Counted from the first letter of the stretch, positions 9,097-18,652 are shown. The stretch is 64,000 nucleotides of DNA from Rathayibacter sp. VKM Ac-2804 (GCF_009866655.1 NZ_CP047420.1:1240001-1304000), one strand, 5' to 3'. A program made the numbers and translations. The notes: generated by a model from the letters alone, not told the origin.

Positions 9097-9942
9097 TCAG
9101 GCGTGGAGGTGGACCTCGGCGCCCGGCGTGAGGTGGGCCAGGGTGTCGAGGGAGGGGGCGGCGACGACGGCGACGACCGGGTAGCCGCCGGTCGTGGGGT
9201 GGTCGGGGCCGAAGACGACGGGGAGTCCCGAGGGCGGGAGCTGGATCGAGCCGTGGACGAGGCCCTCGCTGGGCAGCTCGTGAGCGCCGCCGGTCGGCAG
9301 CGGGGTGCCGGCGAGGCGGAGGCCGACGCGGTCGGCGGACGGGCTCAGCCGCCAGGGGCCCGCGAGGAGGCGCTGCCACGTGCCCGGGGGCAGGAGATCG
9401 AGGCGGGGGCCGGGGAGCACCCGCACGGCCGGGTCCCGGGGCGGGTCGAAGGGCCACCAGTCGGGGAGGAGGACCTCGCCGTCGGGCACCCCGACGGCGA
9501 GCCGGTCGCCGGCGCGGAGGGGCTCCGGTCCGAGGCCGGAGAGGGTGTCGCGGGAGCGGGAGCCGAGCACGGATGGCGCGGCGATGCCGCCTCGGACGCC
9601 GAGGGTGCGGCGCAGGCCCGCCGTCAGGGGGCCGAGTCTCAGGACCGAGCCCGCAGGCGCGAGGGCGGGCAGGACGCGGGCGAGGGCGGCGCCGTCGAGG
9701 GTCGCCGCTCCGGCGGCTCCGGTCAGGCTGATCCACTCGGGGGTCTCGAAGCGGGCGGTGAAGCCGGCGCCGAGCAGTTCGAGCGCGGCCGCGTCCGGGG
9801 CGTTGCCGAGCAGGCGGTTCGCGAGCCGGAGGGCGCCGCGGTCCATCGCGCCGGAGCGCCCGACGCCGACGGCGGCGTGGCCGGGGCGGCCCTCGTCCTC
9901 GAGGAGGGCGAGCGGGCCGGGGTCGAGGACGCGCAGGCTCAC
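9097..9942 (-). CDS. pxpC: 5-oxoprolinase subunit C (biotin-dependent carboxyltransferase-like)
   Basis: 281-aa KipA/allophanate hydrolase subunit 2-like protein. It opens with LRVLDPGPLALLEDEGRPGHAAVGVGRSG-type family sequence and ends with the typical LPVVFGPDHPTTGGYPV segment. PxpA, PxpB and PxpC together hydrolyse 5-oxoproline (pyroglutamate) to glutamate using ATP. The GTG start overlaps the TGA stop of pxpB (GTGA), implying translational coupling. Position as last gene of a pxpA-pxpB-pxpC run supports the oxoprolinase assignment over urea carboxylase or spore-kinase roles. Confidence 0.88.
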   Translation of the reverse strand: MSLRVLDPGPLALLEDEGRPGHAAVGVGRSGAMDRGALRLANRLLGNAPDAAALELLGAGFTARFETPEWISLTGAAGAATLDGAALARVLPALAPAGSVLRLGPLTAGLRRTLGVRGGIAAPSVLGSRSRDTLSGLGPEPLRAGDRLAVGVPDGEVLLPDWWPFDPPRDPAVRVLPGPRLDLLPPGTWQRLLAGPWRLSPSADRVGLRLAGTPLPTGGAHELPSEGLVHGSIQLPPSGLPVVFGPDHPTTGGYPVVAVVAAPSLDTLAHLTPGAEVHLHA

Positions 9943-10565
9943 GGCAGCGCTCGGAAGCGGATCTCGTCGCCGGGGGCGAGCAGGGCGGGCGGTGTCCGCT
10001 CGGTGTTCCAGAGGACGGCATCGGTCGAGCCGAGCAGCTGCCAGCCGCCGGGGGAGGCGCGCGGGTAGACACCGGAGTAGCCGGCCGCGAGGGCGACCGC
10101 GCCGGCGGGGACGCGGGTGCGGGGCTCGGCACGGCGGGCGACCTCCGGCCAGGGGGCGAGTGCGACGAGGTAGGCGAAGCCGGGGGCGAAGCCGCCGAAG
10201 GCCGCGCGCCACGGGGTCGTCGTGTGGCGGTGGACCAGTTCGGCGGGGCTCCAGCCGAGGGCGCTCGCCGTCTCGGCGAGGTCGGCGCCGTCGTAGCGGA
10301 CGGTGATCTCGTGCCGGCGGCCGATCGCTGACGGACCAGCGGCCTCCGCGGCCGCCGCTGTGCGGGCGATCCAGCGGGACGCCTCGGCGACCGGCAGGGC
10401 GCCGTCCAGCACGACGAGGACGGTCTGCGCGGCGGGGACCAGGTCGAGGACGCCTGCGGGGCGGGACCGGTCGAGCGCCGCTGCCAGCGCGAGCGCCTCG
10501 TCGAGGCCGTCGACCTCGGCCAGCACGGCGCGGTCGCCGGAGGGCAGCAGGCACACCGGGATCAC
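9939..10565 (-). CDS. pxpB: 5-oxoprolinase subunit B (KipI-like)
   Basis: 208-aa allophanate hydrolase subunit 1/KipI-family protein. Family features are ITVRYDGADLAETA, the GFAPGFAYL motif, RTRVPAGAVALAAGYSGVYP and PGGWQLLGST. It forms a complex with PxpC in ATP-dependent oxoproline cleavage. Its start overlaps the end of pxpA by four bases and its stop overlaps pxpC, so the three are an operon. Confidence 0.9.
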   Translation of the reverse strand: MIPVCLLPSGDRAVLAEVDGLDEALALAAALDRSRPAGVLDLVPAAQTVLVVLDGALPVAEASRWIARTAAAAEAAGPSAIGRRHEITVRYDGADLAETASALGWSPAELVHRHTTTPWRAAFGGFAPGFAYLVALAPWPEVARRAEPRTRVPAGAVALAAGYSGVYPRASPGGWQLLGSTDAVLWNTERTPPALLAPGDEIRFRALP

Positions 10566-11326
10566 GGTGCGGCGCTCGCCAGGGCGACGCCCGCCCTCGC
10601 GAGTGCGGCGCGCACCGCCTCCGCCATCACGACGGCGCCCGGGGTGTCGCCGTGCACGCAGAGGGAGTCCACGACGAGGGAGAGGTCCTCACCCGTGGCC
10701 GTCGTCACCCGGCCCTCGAGGACCATGTGAACCGCACGGGACGCGACGGCCACGGGGTCGCTCAGCAGATCGCCCCGCTCGCCCCGAGGGACGAGCGTGC
10801 CGTCGGCCCGGTAGCCGCGGTCGACGAAGGCCTCGCGCAGGAAGGGCAGGCCGGCGCGCGCCGCCGCCTTCTCGACGGCGGAGGACGCGAGCCCGAGCAG
10901 GGGCAGCCCGGGAGCGGCGTCGCGGACCGCGGCGACCACGGCCTCCGCCTGCCGCTCGTCGTGCACGATGCGGTTGTAGAGGGCCCCGTGCGGCTTGACG
11001 TAGCGCACCTCCGTGCCCGCGGCCCGCGCGACGGCCTGCAGGGCGCCGAGCTGGTAGACGACGTCGGCGTGCAGCTCGTCGGGTCCGACGGGGAGCTCGC
11101 GGCGGCCGAAGCCGGCGAGGTCGCGGTAGGCGACGTGGGCGCCGATCGCCACACCGCGCTCGGCGGCGGTGCGGCAGGTGGCGAGCATGATCGAGGGGTC
11201 GCCGGCGTGGAATCCGCAGGCGACGTTGGCGCTCGTGACGATCCGGAGCATCGCGTCGTCGTCGCCGAGCGACCACAAGCCGAAGCCCTCGCCGAGGTCG
11301 GCGTTGAGGTCGATCGTCCTCCGCAT
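10562..11326 (-). CDS. pxpA: 5-oxoprolinase subunit A (LamB/YcsF family)
   Basis: 254-aa LamB/YcsF protein: begins IDLNADLGEGFG, continues VTSANVACGFHAGDP, GAHVAYRDLAGFGRREL and VKPHGALYN, all family hallmarks, and ends with CVHGDTPGAV. It is the subunit thought to bind and open the oxoproline ring. ATG at 11326 has GGAGG directly upstream and TAGGCT 6 nt upstream, so the operon promoter may give a nearly leaderless mRNA. Confidence 0.93.
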   Translation of the reverse strand: MRRTIDLNADLGEGFGLWSLGDDDAMLRIVTSANVACGFHAGDPSIMLATCRTAAERGVAIGAHVAYRDLAGFGRRELPVGPDELHADVVYQLGALQAVARAAGTEVRYVKPHGALYNRIVHDERQAEAVVAAVRDAAPGLPLLGLASSAVEKAAARAGLPFLREAFVDRGYRADGTLVPRGERGDLLSDPVAVASRAVHMVLEGRVTTATGEDLSLVVDSLCVHGDTPGAVVMAEAVRAALARAGVALASAAP

Positions 11327-11438
11327 CCTCCGAGCCTACGGGCGGCGTCCAGCCGGGGCTCGATAGCGTGGGCAGACGCGCTCGCGTTCCCACCCCCTCC
11401 GGACCACCGCTCGAGCGCGCCCCCACGAAGGAGAAAAC

Positions 11439-12485
11439 ATGCTGACCGTCAACGCCTACGCCGCCCCCTCCGCCACCGAGCCGCTCGTCCCCACCACGAT
11501 CGAGCGCCGCGACGTCGGAGCGCACGACGTGCTCATCGAGATCGCCTACGCGGGCATCTGCCACTCCGACATCCACACCGTCCGCGGCGAGTGGGGCCCC
11601 GTCCACTACCCCCTCACCGTCGGCCACGAGATCGTCGGCGTCGTCGCCGAGGTCGGCTCCGAGGTGTCCAAGCACAAGGTCGGCGACCGCGTCGGCGTCG
11701 GCTGCATGGTCAACTCCTGCCGCGAGTGCGAGAACTGCCTCGCCGGCGAGGAGCAGTACTGCCTGAAGGGCAACACCGGCACCTACGCCTCCGTCGACCG
11801 CGACGGCACCGTCACGCAGGGCGGCTACTCCACCCACGTCGTGGTCGTCGAGGACTTCGTGCTCCGCGTCCCGGAGTCGATCCCCTACGAGGCCGCCGCG
11901 CCGCTGCTCTGCGCCGGCATCACCACCTACTCGCCGCTGTCGCACTGGGAGGCGGGCCCCGGCAAGCGAGTCGCCGTCGTCGGTCTCGGCGGGCTCGGCC
12001 ACATGGCCGTCAAGTTCGCGCACGCGATGGGCGCCGAGGTCACCGTGCTCTCGCAGTCGCTGAGCAAGAAGGAGGACGGCCTCCGTCTGGGCGCCGACCA
12101 CTACTACGCGACGAAGGACGAGGAGACGTTCTCCACGCTCAAGAACACCTTCGACATCATCATCAACACGGTGAGCGCGCCGCTCGACCTGGACGCCTAC
12201 CTCGGCCTCCTGCGCCGCAACGGCACGATGGTGAACGTGGGCGCTCCGGCCGAGGCGCTGCCGCTGCACGTCTTCACCCTGTTCGCCGCGCGCCGCTCCT
12301 TCGCGGGCTCCGGCATCGGCGGCATCCGCGAGACCCAGGAGATGCTCGACTTCTGCGCCGAGAAGGGCATCGCGAGCGAGGTCGAGGTCGTCTCGGCGTC
12401 GCAGATCAACGAGGCCTACGAGCGCGTGCTCGCCTCGGACGTGCGCTACCGCTTCGTCATCGACATCGCGACGCTCACGAAGTAG
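11439..12485 (+). CDS. Zinc-dependent NAD(P) alcohol dehydrogenase (YahK/CAD-type)
   Basis: 348-aa medium-chain dehydrogenase. Catalytic zinc ligand region Cys41 (AGICHSDIH) and GHE (62-64); structural zinc cysteines 94, 97, 100 and 108 ([16 protein letters not shown]); Rossmann motif [20 protein letters not shown]. The set resembles aldehyde-reducing NADP enzymes of the YahK/cinnamyl alcohol dehydrogenase group, which turn aldehydes to alcohols. The ribosome site AAGGAG precedes the ATG. It appears to be a single-gene unit diverging from pxpA. The physiological substrate cannot be read from sequence. Confidence 0.9.
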   Translation: MLTVNAYAAPSATEPLVPTTIERRDVGAHDVLIEIAYAGICHSDIHTVRGEWGPVHYPLTVGHEIVGVVAEVGSEVSKHKVGDRVGVGCMVNSCRECENCLAGEEQYCLKGNTGTYASVDRDGTVTQGGYSTHVVVVEDFVLRVPESIPYEAAAPLLCAGITTYSPLSHWEAGPGKRVAVVGLGGLGHMAVKFAHAMGAEVTVLSQSLSKKEDGLRLGADHYYATKDEETFSTLKNTFDIIINTVSAPLDLDAYLGLLRRNGTMVNVGAPAEALPLHVFTLFAARRSFAGSGIGGIRETQEMLDFCAEKGIASEVEVVSASQINEAYERVLASDVRYRFVIDIATLTK

Positions 12486-12526
12486 CGGTTGTTCCACCGG
12501 CCGCGGGGTCGGCTACGGTCGTTCGC

Positions 12527-13024
12527 ATGAGCGAGCGCAGCCACCCCGCGGTCGACCGCGTCCTGGCCGATCTCGAGGCGCACGGGGTGCGGCCGCCGGT
12601 CCGCTGGCTCGATGAGGCGGCATCGACGGCGGCGCTCGCCGCGGCCGCCCTCGGCATCGAGGTCGGCCAGATCGCGAACTCCCTGGTGTTCCTCCTCGAC
12701 GGGTCGCCGCTGCTGGTCCTCACCAGCGGTGGCCACCGCGTCGACACTCACTGGCTGGGCGCCGAGCTCGGCGGGACGATCACCCGCGCCTCGGCGTCAG
12801 TCGTCAAGGCCGCGACGGGCCAGACCATCGGCGGCGTCGCCCCGGTCGGTCATCCGATCCCGCTGCCCACCGTGGTCGACTCCGCCCTGGCCGAGTACGA
12901 CACCGTCTGGGCGGCCGCCGGCCACGCCCACACCGTCTACCCGACGAGCGCTGCGGAACTCGTCCGCGTCACCGGCGGCGCGCTGCGCCCGGTCGTCCCA
13001 CCGGCAGGCACGCCGGCCGAGTAG
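12527..13024 (+). CDS. YbaK/EbsC-type aminoacyl-tRNA deacylase
   Basis: 165-aa protein of the YbaK/ProX fold: IEVGQIANSLVFLLDG, conserved lysine in SASVVKAATGQTIGGVAPVGHP, and a late GHAHTVYPTSAAELVRVTG segment. Members hydrolyse mischarged tRNA (Cys-tRNAPro or similar). The ATG is preceded at 7 nt by TACGGT, indicating a leaderless message. It is convergent with galK, with a REP-like element between. Confidence 0.87.
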   Translation: MSERSHPAVDRVLADLEAHGVRPPVRWLDEAASTAALAAAALGIEVGQIANSLVFLLDGSPLLVLTSGGHRVDTHWLGAELGGTITRASASVVKAATGQTIGGVAPVGHPIPLPTVVDSALAEYDTVWAAAGHAHTVYPTSAAELVRVTGGALRPVVPPAGTPAE

Positions 13025-13044
13025 CCCGCGCAGCGGGCCACCCA

Positions 13045-13084
13045 TGCTGATCGAGCAGCCCGCAACGCGGGCGTCTCGAGATCC
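13045..13084. repeat. REP-like palindrome, copy 1
   Basis: TGATCGAGCAGCC...GGGCGTCTCGAGATC: imperfect palindrome of the dispersed family also seen at 20.1, 40.4-40.8, 43.9 and 48.8 kb. It fills the convergent gap between the YbaK-like gene and galK. Confidence 0.75.
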
Positions 13085-13088
13085 GTCG

Positions 13089-14267
13089 TCAGCGCACGCG
13101 ACCCGCGCCGTCGGCCGCCGTCACGAGGAACAGCTCGGGCGTGCGGAAGCCCTTCTCGGCGAAGGCGGCGAGGACCGCCGCGCGGACCTCCTCCTCCTTC
13201 TCGACCGGGGTGAGCGCGATGGCCGAGCCGCCGAAGCCGCCGCCCGTCATCCGCGCGCCGATCGCGCCGGCGGCCCGGGAGGCCTCGACCGCGGTGTCGA
13301 GCTCGGGGATCGAGATCTCGAAGTCGTCCCGGAGCGAGACGTGCCCGGCGTCGAGGAGCTCGCCGATCGCGCGCGGCCCCTGCTCGCGGAGGGTGCGGAC
13401 GGTGGTGAGCACGCGGGCGTCCTCCGTCACCACGTGCTTGACCCGGCGGTAGGTCACATCGTCGAGGAGCTCCTCGGCGCGCGGCAGATCGTCGACCGAG
13501 AGCTCTCGCAGCGACTCCACGCCCAGCGTCGACGCACCGAGCTCGCAGGACGCACGGCGCTCGGCGTAGCCACCGGTGGCGTGCGCGTGCTCGACCCGGG
13601 TGTCGATGACGAGGAGCACCAGCCCGGCCTCCTCGAAGCCGAGGGGCACGACCTCGGTGTCCAGGCTCCGGCAGTCCAGGAAGACCGCCGCGTCGCGCTC
13701 GCCGAACAGCGAGGCGGACTCGTCCATGATCCCGGTCGGGGCGCCGACGGCCACGTTCTCGGCGCGACGGCCCACGCGGGCGAGTGTCGCGCGGTCGAGC
13801 CCGAGCTCCCAGAGCTCGTTCAGTGCCACGGCCATCGCGCACATCAGCGCGGCCGAGCTGGAGAGACCGGCGCCGACCGGCACGTCGGAGTCGACGAACG
13901 CGTCGAAGCCCGAGCGCGCGCCGAGGTCGACGCCGTACTCGGTGAGCGCCCAGACGACGCCGAGCGGGTAGGCCGACCAGCCGTCGAGCGCGTCCGGCCC
14001 GAGGTCGTCCAGCGAGATCTCGACGTGCTCGGGCGAGAAGGCGCTCGAGATCCGGACGACCCGGTCCTCGCGCGGCGAGACCGCCATCGCCGTGGCGCGG
14101 TCGATGGCGAACGGGAAGACGAAGCCGTCGTTGTAGTCGGTGTGCTCGCCGATCAGGTTGACCCGGCCGGGCCCGGCCCAGACGCCGGCGGCCGGGTGGC
14201 CGTAGGCGCGCTCGAAGTCCTGAGCGGCGCGCTCGGCGACGGCGTCGAGGGAGGCGGAGGTGGTCAT
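13089..14267 (-). CDS. galK: Galactokinase
   Basis: 392-aa GHMP kinase phosphorylating galactose. The galactokinase signature GRVNLIGEHTDYN is at 34-46; the ATP motif PVGAGLSSSAALMCA and the C-terminal ARMTGGGFGGSAIAL complete the GHMP set. Its ATG overlaps the TGA stop of galT (ATGA), so the two are translationally coupled. Together with the neighbouring galT, a DeoR-type regulator and a mutarotase this makes a Leloir-pathway locus; no galE is in view. Confidence 0.95.
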   Translation of the reverse strand: MTTSASLDAVAERAAQDFERAYGHPAAGVWAGPGRVNLIGEHTDYNDGFVFPFAIDRATAMAVSPREDRVVRISSAFSPEHVEISLDDLGPDALDGWSAYPLGVVWALTEYGVDLGARSGFDAFVDSDVPVGAGLSSSAALMCAMAVALNELWELGLDRATLARVGRRAENVAVGAPTGIMDESASLFGERDAAVFLDCRSLDTEVVPLGFEEAGLVLLVIDTRVEHAHATGGYAERRASCELGASTLGVESLRELSVDDLPRAEELLDDVTYRRVKHVVTEDARVLTTVRTLREQGPRAIGELLDAGHVSLRDDFEISIPELDTAVEASRAAGAIGARMTGGGFGGSAIALTPVEKEEEVRAAVLAAFAEKGFRTPELFLVTAADGAGRVR

Positions 14268-15472
14268 CGGTTCTCCTCGGGGGTGGTGTCGGCGGCGGGG
14301 AGCGACGCGTCGGGGTTCGCGGCCGTCTCGGCGGCCAGGGTGGCGGCGTCGGCGCGCTCGATCGCCTCGCGCAGGGCGGCGGCGCTCGTCTCGGGAGCGA
14401 TGTCGCCGATCCAGGCGCCCATCGCCGCCTCGCTGCCGGCCAGGTACTTGAGCTTCGTCGCCGCACGCCGCGGGGAGGTGATCTGCAGCATGAGCCGCAC
14501 CTCGTCGCGCCGCTCGTGCACGGGAGCCTGGTGCCAGGCCGAGATGTAGGGGGTGGGGGAGTCGTAGAGCGCGTCGATACCGCGGAGGAGACGCTGATAG
14601 ACCACGGCGAGCTCGTCGCGCTCCTCGGGCGTCGTCTCGCTGATGTCGGCGACGTGGCGGTGCGGCAGCACGTGCACCTCGATGGGCCAGCGCGCGGCGA
14701 AGGGCACGAACGCGGTCCAGCGCTCGCCGCGGACGAGCACGCGCTCGCCGGCCTGCTCGAAGGCGAGGACGTCCGCGAACATCCCGGGGCCGTAGGCGTC
14801 GAGCGAGGCGAGGAGCCGCGTCGTGCGCGGGGTGACGTACGGGTAGGAGTAGATCTGCCCGTGCGGGTGGTGCAGCGTGACGCCGATCGCCTCCCCGCGG
14901 TTCTCGAACGGGAAGACCTGCTGCACGCCGGGCAGCGCCGACAGCGCGGCGACGCGGTCGGCCCACGCCTCCACGACCGTGCGGGCCCGCGAGGCGGAGA
15001 GCGTCGCGAACGAGCCCTCGTGCTCGGGGCTGAAGCAGACGACCTCGCAGCGGCCGACGCTCGTCAGCGTCCGGCCGAGGCCGAGCGTGCGGAGGTCCTC
15101 GAGGGACTCGGGCGCGTCCTCGTCCTCGAGCAGCGGCCCGAACGACGGCGACCGGTTCTCGAAGACGGCGACGTCGTAGACGCTCGGCACCTCCGACGGG
15201 TTCGTGGGCGAGGCGGGAGCCAGCGGGTCGAGCTCGGCCGGCGGCAGGAAGACGCGGTTCTGCCGGGAGGCGGCGATCGACACCCACTCGCCGGTGAGGA
15301 CGTCCTGGCGCATGCGCGCGGTCGCGGGGCGGGGGTCGAGCTCGCGGGCATCCGCCGAGCGCTCGGGAGGGAGGGACGTGTCCGCGTCATCGAAGTAGAT
15401 GAGGTCGCGGCCGTCGGCGAGGACGTGCGGGCGCTTGACGACGCCGGCGGAGAGGGGGATCGCTTCGTTCAT
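14264..15472 (-). CDS. galT: Galactose-1-phosphate uridylyltransferase
   Basis: 402-aa HIT-superfamily enzyme exchanging UMP between UDP-glucose and galactose-1-phosphate. The active-site HPHGQIYSYPYVTPR includes H202-P203-H204, with the second His as nucleophile. NRSPSFGPLLEDE and the later ISAWHQAPVHE (substrate) motif are typical. ATG at 15472 follows a plausible TATCGT -10 sequence 10 nt away. It diverges from the DeoR-family regulator over 88 bases, the natural place for its operator. Confidence 0.95.
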   Translation of the reverse strand: MNEAIPLSAGVVKRPHVLADGRDLIYFDDADTSLPPERSADARELDPRPATARMRQDVLTGEWVSIAASRQNRVFLPPAELDPLAPASPTNPSEVPSVYDVAVFENRSPSFGPLLEDEDAPESLEDLRTLGLGRTLTSVGRCEVVCFSPEHEGSFATLSASRARTVVEAWADRVAALSALPGVQQVFPFENRGEAIGVTLHHPHGQIYSYPYVTPRTTRLLASLDAYGPGMFADVLAFEQAGERVLVRGERWTAFVPFAARWPIEVHVLPHRHVADISETTPEERDELAVVYQRLLRGIDALYDSPTPYISAWHQAPVHERRDEVRLMLQITSPRRAATKLKYLAGSEAAMGAWIGDIAPETSAAALREAIERADAATLAAETAANPDASLPAADTTPEENR

Positions 15473-15560
15473 GGCGTCGACCACGATAGACCGCGGTCTT
15501 CGGAAAGGAAAGGCCGGTTTCTCTTTGACAAGTCGCTGGCGCGCGGGACACGATGGGGCG

Positions 15561-16406
15561 ATGAGGACGGACGGGGAGCAGGAGGGCCGCTCGGCGCTCG
15601 AGCGCCGCCTCGAGATGCGGCTGCTGGCTGAGAAGCTCGGCTTCGTCTCCGTCGCCGACCTCTCCGACCGCCTCGGCGTCTCCGTCGTCACCGTCCGCTC
15701 GGACCTCGACCGGCTCGCCGGCGAGGGGACCGTCCAGCGCGTCCGCGGGGGAGCCGTGCCGACCGGCGAGCGCTCGGGGGAGCGCTCGTTCGAGGAGGGC
15801 CTCGCCGCCGCCTCCGACGAGAAGGCCGCGATCGGCCGCGAGGCCGCCGCCTCGGTCGCCTCCGGCGAGAGCGTGATCCTCGACGTCGGCACCACGACGC
15901 TCGCGATCGCCCACGCGCTCGTGGCGCGGGACGACCTCCGCGACGTCACCGTCATCACCAACGGCCTCAGCATCGCCCTCGCGCTCGAGCCCGCCATCCC
16001 GCGCTTCACGGTCGTCGTCACCGGCGGCACGCTGCGCCCGCTGCAGCACTCCCTCGTCGAGCCGCTGGCCTCCGAGGTGCTCGAGCGGCTCCGCGCCGAC
16101 GTCGTCTTCATCGGCTGCACGGGGGTGCATCCCGAGGCCGGTGTGACCAATGTGAACCTCCCCGAGGCCACGCTCAAGCGCCGCATGCTGCACGCCGCCG
16201 CCCGCCGCGTCGTCGTCGCGGACTCGAGCAAGCTCGGCGTCGTCGATCTGGGCCGGGTCGCCGGCACCGAGGAGTTCGACCGCCTGCTCACGGGCGCCGC
16301 CGCGGGCGACGCCGTCGTCGAGCGGCTCGAGGCGGCCGGTCTGCCCGTCACCCGCTGCGGCACGGAGCAGCCCGGTCCGCACGCCGGCGACGGTGCCGGT
16401 CCGTAG
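15561..16406 (+). CDS. DeoR-family transcriptional regulator, probable galactose-locus repressor
   Basis: 281 aa: an N-terminal winged helix (LGFVSVADLSDRLGVSVVTVRSDLDRLAGEGTV region, about 23-65) and a DeoR sugar-phosphate sensor domain (DVGTTTLAIAHAL, VITNGLSIALAL, VFIGCTGVHPEAGVT, VADSSKLG). DeoR proteins usually repress sugar genes and release DNA on binding a sugar phosphate. Divergent position against galT-galK suggests it controls them, with a phosphorylated galactose compound as likely signal (inference). ATG at 15561; an ATG eight bases earlier is out of frame. Confidence 0.88.
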   Translation: MRTDGEQEGRSALERRLEMRLLAEKLGFVSVADLSDRLGVSVVTVRSDLDRLAGEGTVQRVRGGAVPTGERSGERSFEEGLAAASDEKAAIGREAAASVASGESVILDVGTTTLAIAHALVARDDLRDVTVITNGLSIALALEPAIPRFTVVVTGGTLRPLQHSLVEPLASEVLERLRADVVFIGCTGVHPEAGVTNVNLPEATLKRRMLHAAARRVVVADSSKLGVVDLGRVAGTEEFDRLLTGAAAGDAVVERLEAAGLPVTRCGTEQPGPHAGDGAGP

Positions 16407-16415
16407 GATTCAGGA

Positions 16416-17369
16416 ATGGCCGACTTCACTCCCGCCCCCGCAACCGGGCGCCAGTTCGCCCTCGACCTCACCGCCGAGGGCCGCACCCTGCACGCCGTCG
16501 TCACGGAGGTGGCCGCAGGGCTGCGCCACCTCTCCGTCGACGGCGTCGAGATCACCGCCGGATACCCCGAGACCGTGGTTCCGCCGTTCGGCTCGGGCAT
16601 CGTCCTGATGCCGTGGCCCAACCGGGTCAAGGACGGCCGCTGGCACCACGCCGGCCGCACCCAGCAGCTCGACATCACCGAGCCCAAGTACCACAACGCG
16701 ATCCACGGCCTGCTGCGCAGCGCCTCCTACCGCGTCGTCGAGCAGGGCCCGTCCTTCGTCGAGCTCGCCGCGCCCGTCGTCCCGCAGAGCGGCTACCCGT
16801 TCCACCTCGAGACCACGGTCCGCTACGAGCTGCAGGCCGACGGCCTGAAGGTCGTGCACCGCGTCGTCAACGTCGGAGCGGACGAGGCGCCCGTCGCGAT
16901 CGGCACGCACCCCTTCCTCGCCATCGGCGACGTCCCGACGGACGAGCTCGAGATCACGGTCGACGCGGCCGTGCACATCGAGGTCGACGAGCGGCTCAAC
17001 CCCACCGGTCAGAGCCCGGTCGACGGCACCGAGTGGGACCTCCGCGGCGGCCGCCGCATCGGCGAGCTCGAGCTGGACGACGCCTGGGCCGACGTGTCGA
17101 TCGTCGACGGCGAGAGCGTCCACGGCCTCCGCGCCGCCGACGGCCGCCGGGTGCTGCTCTGGGCCGACGCCTCGCACAACTTCATCCAGGTCTTCATCAC
17201 CCGGATCTTCCCCGACGGCGACGACGTGAAGACCGCCATCGCGGTCGAGCCGATGACGGCCCCCGCCGAGGCGCTCAACTCCGGCCAGGGCCTGCGCTGG
17301 CTCGAGCCGGGCGAGGAGTGGAGCGTCGCCTGGGGCATCCGCCACGAGGGATTCCCCACCTCCGCATGA
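16416..17369 (+). CDS. Aldose 1-epimerase family protein
   Basis: 317-aa galactose-mutarotase-like protein. Features are MPWPNRVKDGRW, NAIHGLL (conserved His) and IGTHPFL, as in the actinobacterial aldose-1-epimerase group. It converts alpha and beta anomers of aldoses, feeding galactokinase. Its promoter is unusual: TAGGAT begins within the TAG stop of the preceding regulator and ends 6 nt before this ATG, giving a leaderless start. The TGA stop overlaps the ATG of the DUF445 gene. Confidence 0.88.
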   Translation: MADFTPAPATGRQFALDLTAEGRTLHAVVTEVAAGLRHLSVDGVEITAGYPETVVPPFGSGIVLMPWPNRVKDGRWHHAGRTQQLDITEPKYHNAIHGLLRSASYRVVEQGPSFVELAAPVVPQSGYPFHLETTVRYELQADGLKVVHRVVNVGADEAPVAIGTHPFLAIGDVPTDELEITVDAAVHIEVDERLNPTGQSPVDGTEWDLRGGRRIGELELDDAWADVSIVDGESVHGLRAADGRRVLLWADASHNFIQVFITRIFPDGDDVKTAIAVEPMTAPAEALNSGQGLRWLEPGEEWSVAWGIRHEGFPTSA

Positions 17370-18652
17370 CGACCAGCAGCGCGGCCGCCGTCCGCACCGC
17401 CGCCGGGCGCGACGACGACGCGAAGCGCGCCGCCCTCGTCGCGATGAAGCGGCTCGCCACCGGGCTGCTCGTGCTGATGGCGATCGTCTTCGCCGTCTCG
17501 TTCGCGCTGCAGGACCGCTACCCGTGGCTGCAGTGGGTCCGGGCGGCGAGCGAGGGCGGGATGGTCGGCGCCCTCGCGGACTGGTTCGCCGTCACGGCGC
17601 TCTTCCGGCGACCGCTCGGGCTGCCGATCCCGCATACGGCGATCATCCCGACGAAGAAGGACGAGATCGGCGCGAGTCTCGCCCAGTTCGTGGAGGAGAA
17701 CTTCCTGCAGGGCGCGATCGTGCGGGAGAAGCTCGACTCGTTCGGCATCGCCCGCCGCGCCGGGTTCTGGCTCGCCGAGCCCGAGAACGCCCACCGCGTC
17801 GGCGGCGAGAGCGCCGCGGCGGTGCGCTCGGCGATCGCGCTGCTCGACGACTCCGACGTGCAGCGGGTGATCGAGGCGCTCGCCCGGCGGCACCTGCTCG
17901 ACCCGCAGTGGGGTCCGCCGCTGGGCTCGCTCGTCGGCAGCGTCGTCGAGGCGGGGCACCACCGCCGGCTCGTCGACACGCTCGTCGAGCAGGCCGAGGC
18001 CTGGCTGATCGCGAACCCGGAGAGCTTCACGAGGATGGTCAGCGGCCGACTGCCGAGCTGGCTGCCCTCCGCGGTCAGCCGTGCGGTCGACGAGCGGCTC
18101 TACCGCGAGGCGCTCGTGCTCGTGGAGACCGTCCGCGGCGATCAGGGCCACCCCTTCCGGCTCGCGGTGGACGGCTACCTCGCCACGCTCGCGACGGACC
18201 TCGGCAGCGACCCGGACCTCATCGCCCGCGTCGAGGAGATCAAGAATCGCGCCTTCGACAGCCCCCGGGTGCGCGAGCTCGCGGGGGACGCCTGGGAGGC
18301 CACGAAGGCGTCGCTGCTCGGCGCGATGGACGACCCGGCCAGCCCGCTCCGCGCCAGCATCGAGTCGATCGTCGTGGACCTCGGCCGCCGGCTCTCGACC
18401 GATCCGGCGCTCGCCGCGACCGTGGACACCTGGATCGGCACCGTCGCCGCGAACCTCGTCGACCGCTACCGCGGCGACATCGCCAGCATCATCGGCGAGA
18501 CGATCGGCCGCTGGGACCCGCAGGAGACCTCTGAGAAGCTCGAGCTGCAGGTCGGCAAGGACCTGCAGTTCATCCGGATCAACGGCACCGTCGTCGGCTC
18601 GCTCGCCGGTCTGGTCATCTTCACCGTCGCGCACGCGCTCCTCGGCTCCTGA
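17366..18652 (+). CDS. DUF445-family membrane protein
   Basis: 428 aa. One membrane segment near the N-terminus (about 31-50), then the conserved DUF445 block GGMVGALADWFAVTALFRRPLGLPIPHTAIIPTKKDEIG, a long helical region, and a second membrane segment at the very end (VGSLAGLVIFTVAHALLG). This layout (membrane, soluble helical domain, membrane) is typical for YjiN/DUF445 proteins, whose function is not established. Its ATG overlaps the epimerase stop (ATGA), so it is translated from that operon, though a role in galactose use is not implied. Confidence 0.85.
   Translation: MTTSSAAAVRTAAGRDDDAKRAALVAMKRLATGLLVLMAIVFAVSFALQDRYPWLQWVRAASEGGMVGALADWFAVTALFRRPLGLPIPHTAIIPTKKDEIGASLAQFVEENFLQGAIVREKLDSFGIARRAGFWLAEPENAHRVGGESAAAVRSAIALLDDSDVQRVIEALARRHLLDPQWGPPLGSLVGSVVEAGHHRRLVDTLVEQAEAWLIANPESFTRMVSGRLPSWLPSAVSRAVDERLYREALVLVETVRGDQGHPFRLAVDGYLATLATDLGSDPDLIARVEEIKNRAFDSPRVRELAGDAWEATKASLLGAMDDPASPLRASIESIVVDLGRRLSTDPALAATVDTWIGTVAANLVDRYRGDIASIIGETIGRWDPQETSEKLELQVGKDLQFIRINGTVVGSLAGLVIFTVAHALLGS

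Noticed and set aside
15553..15555. ATG eight bases ahead of the DeoR-type gene start
   Set aside because: It is out of frame with the regulator.
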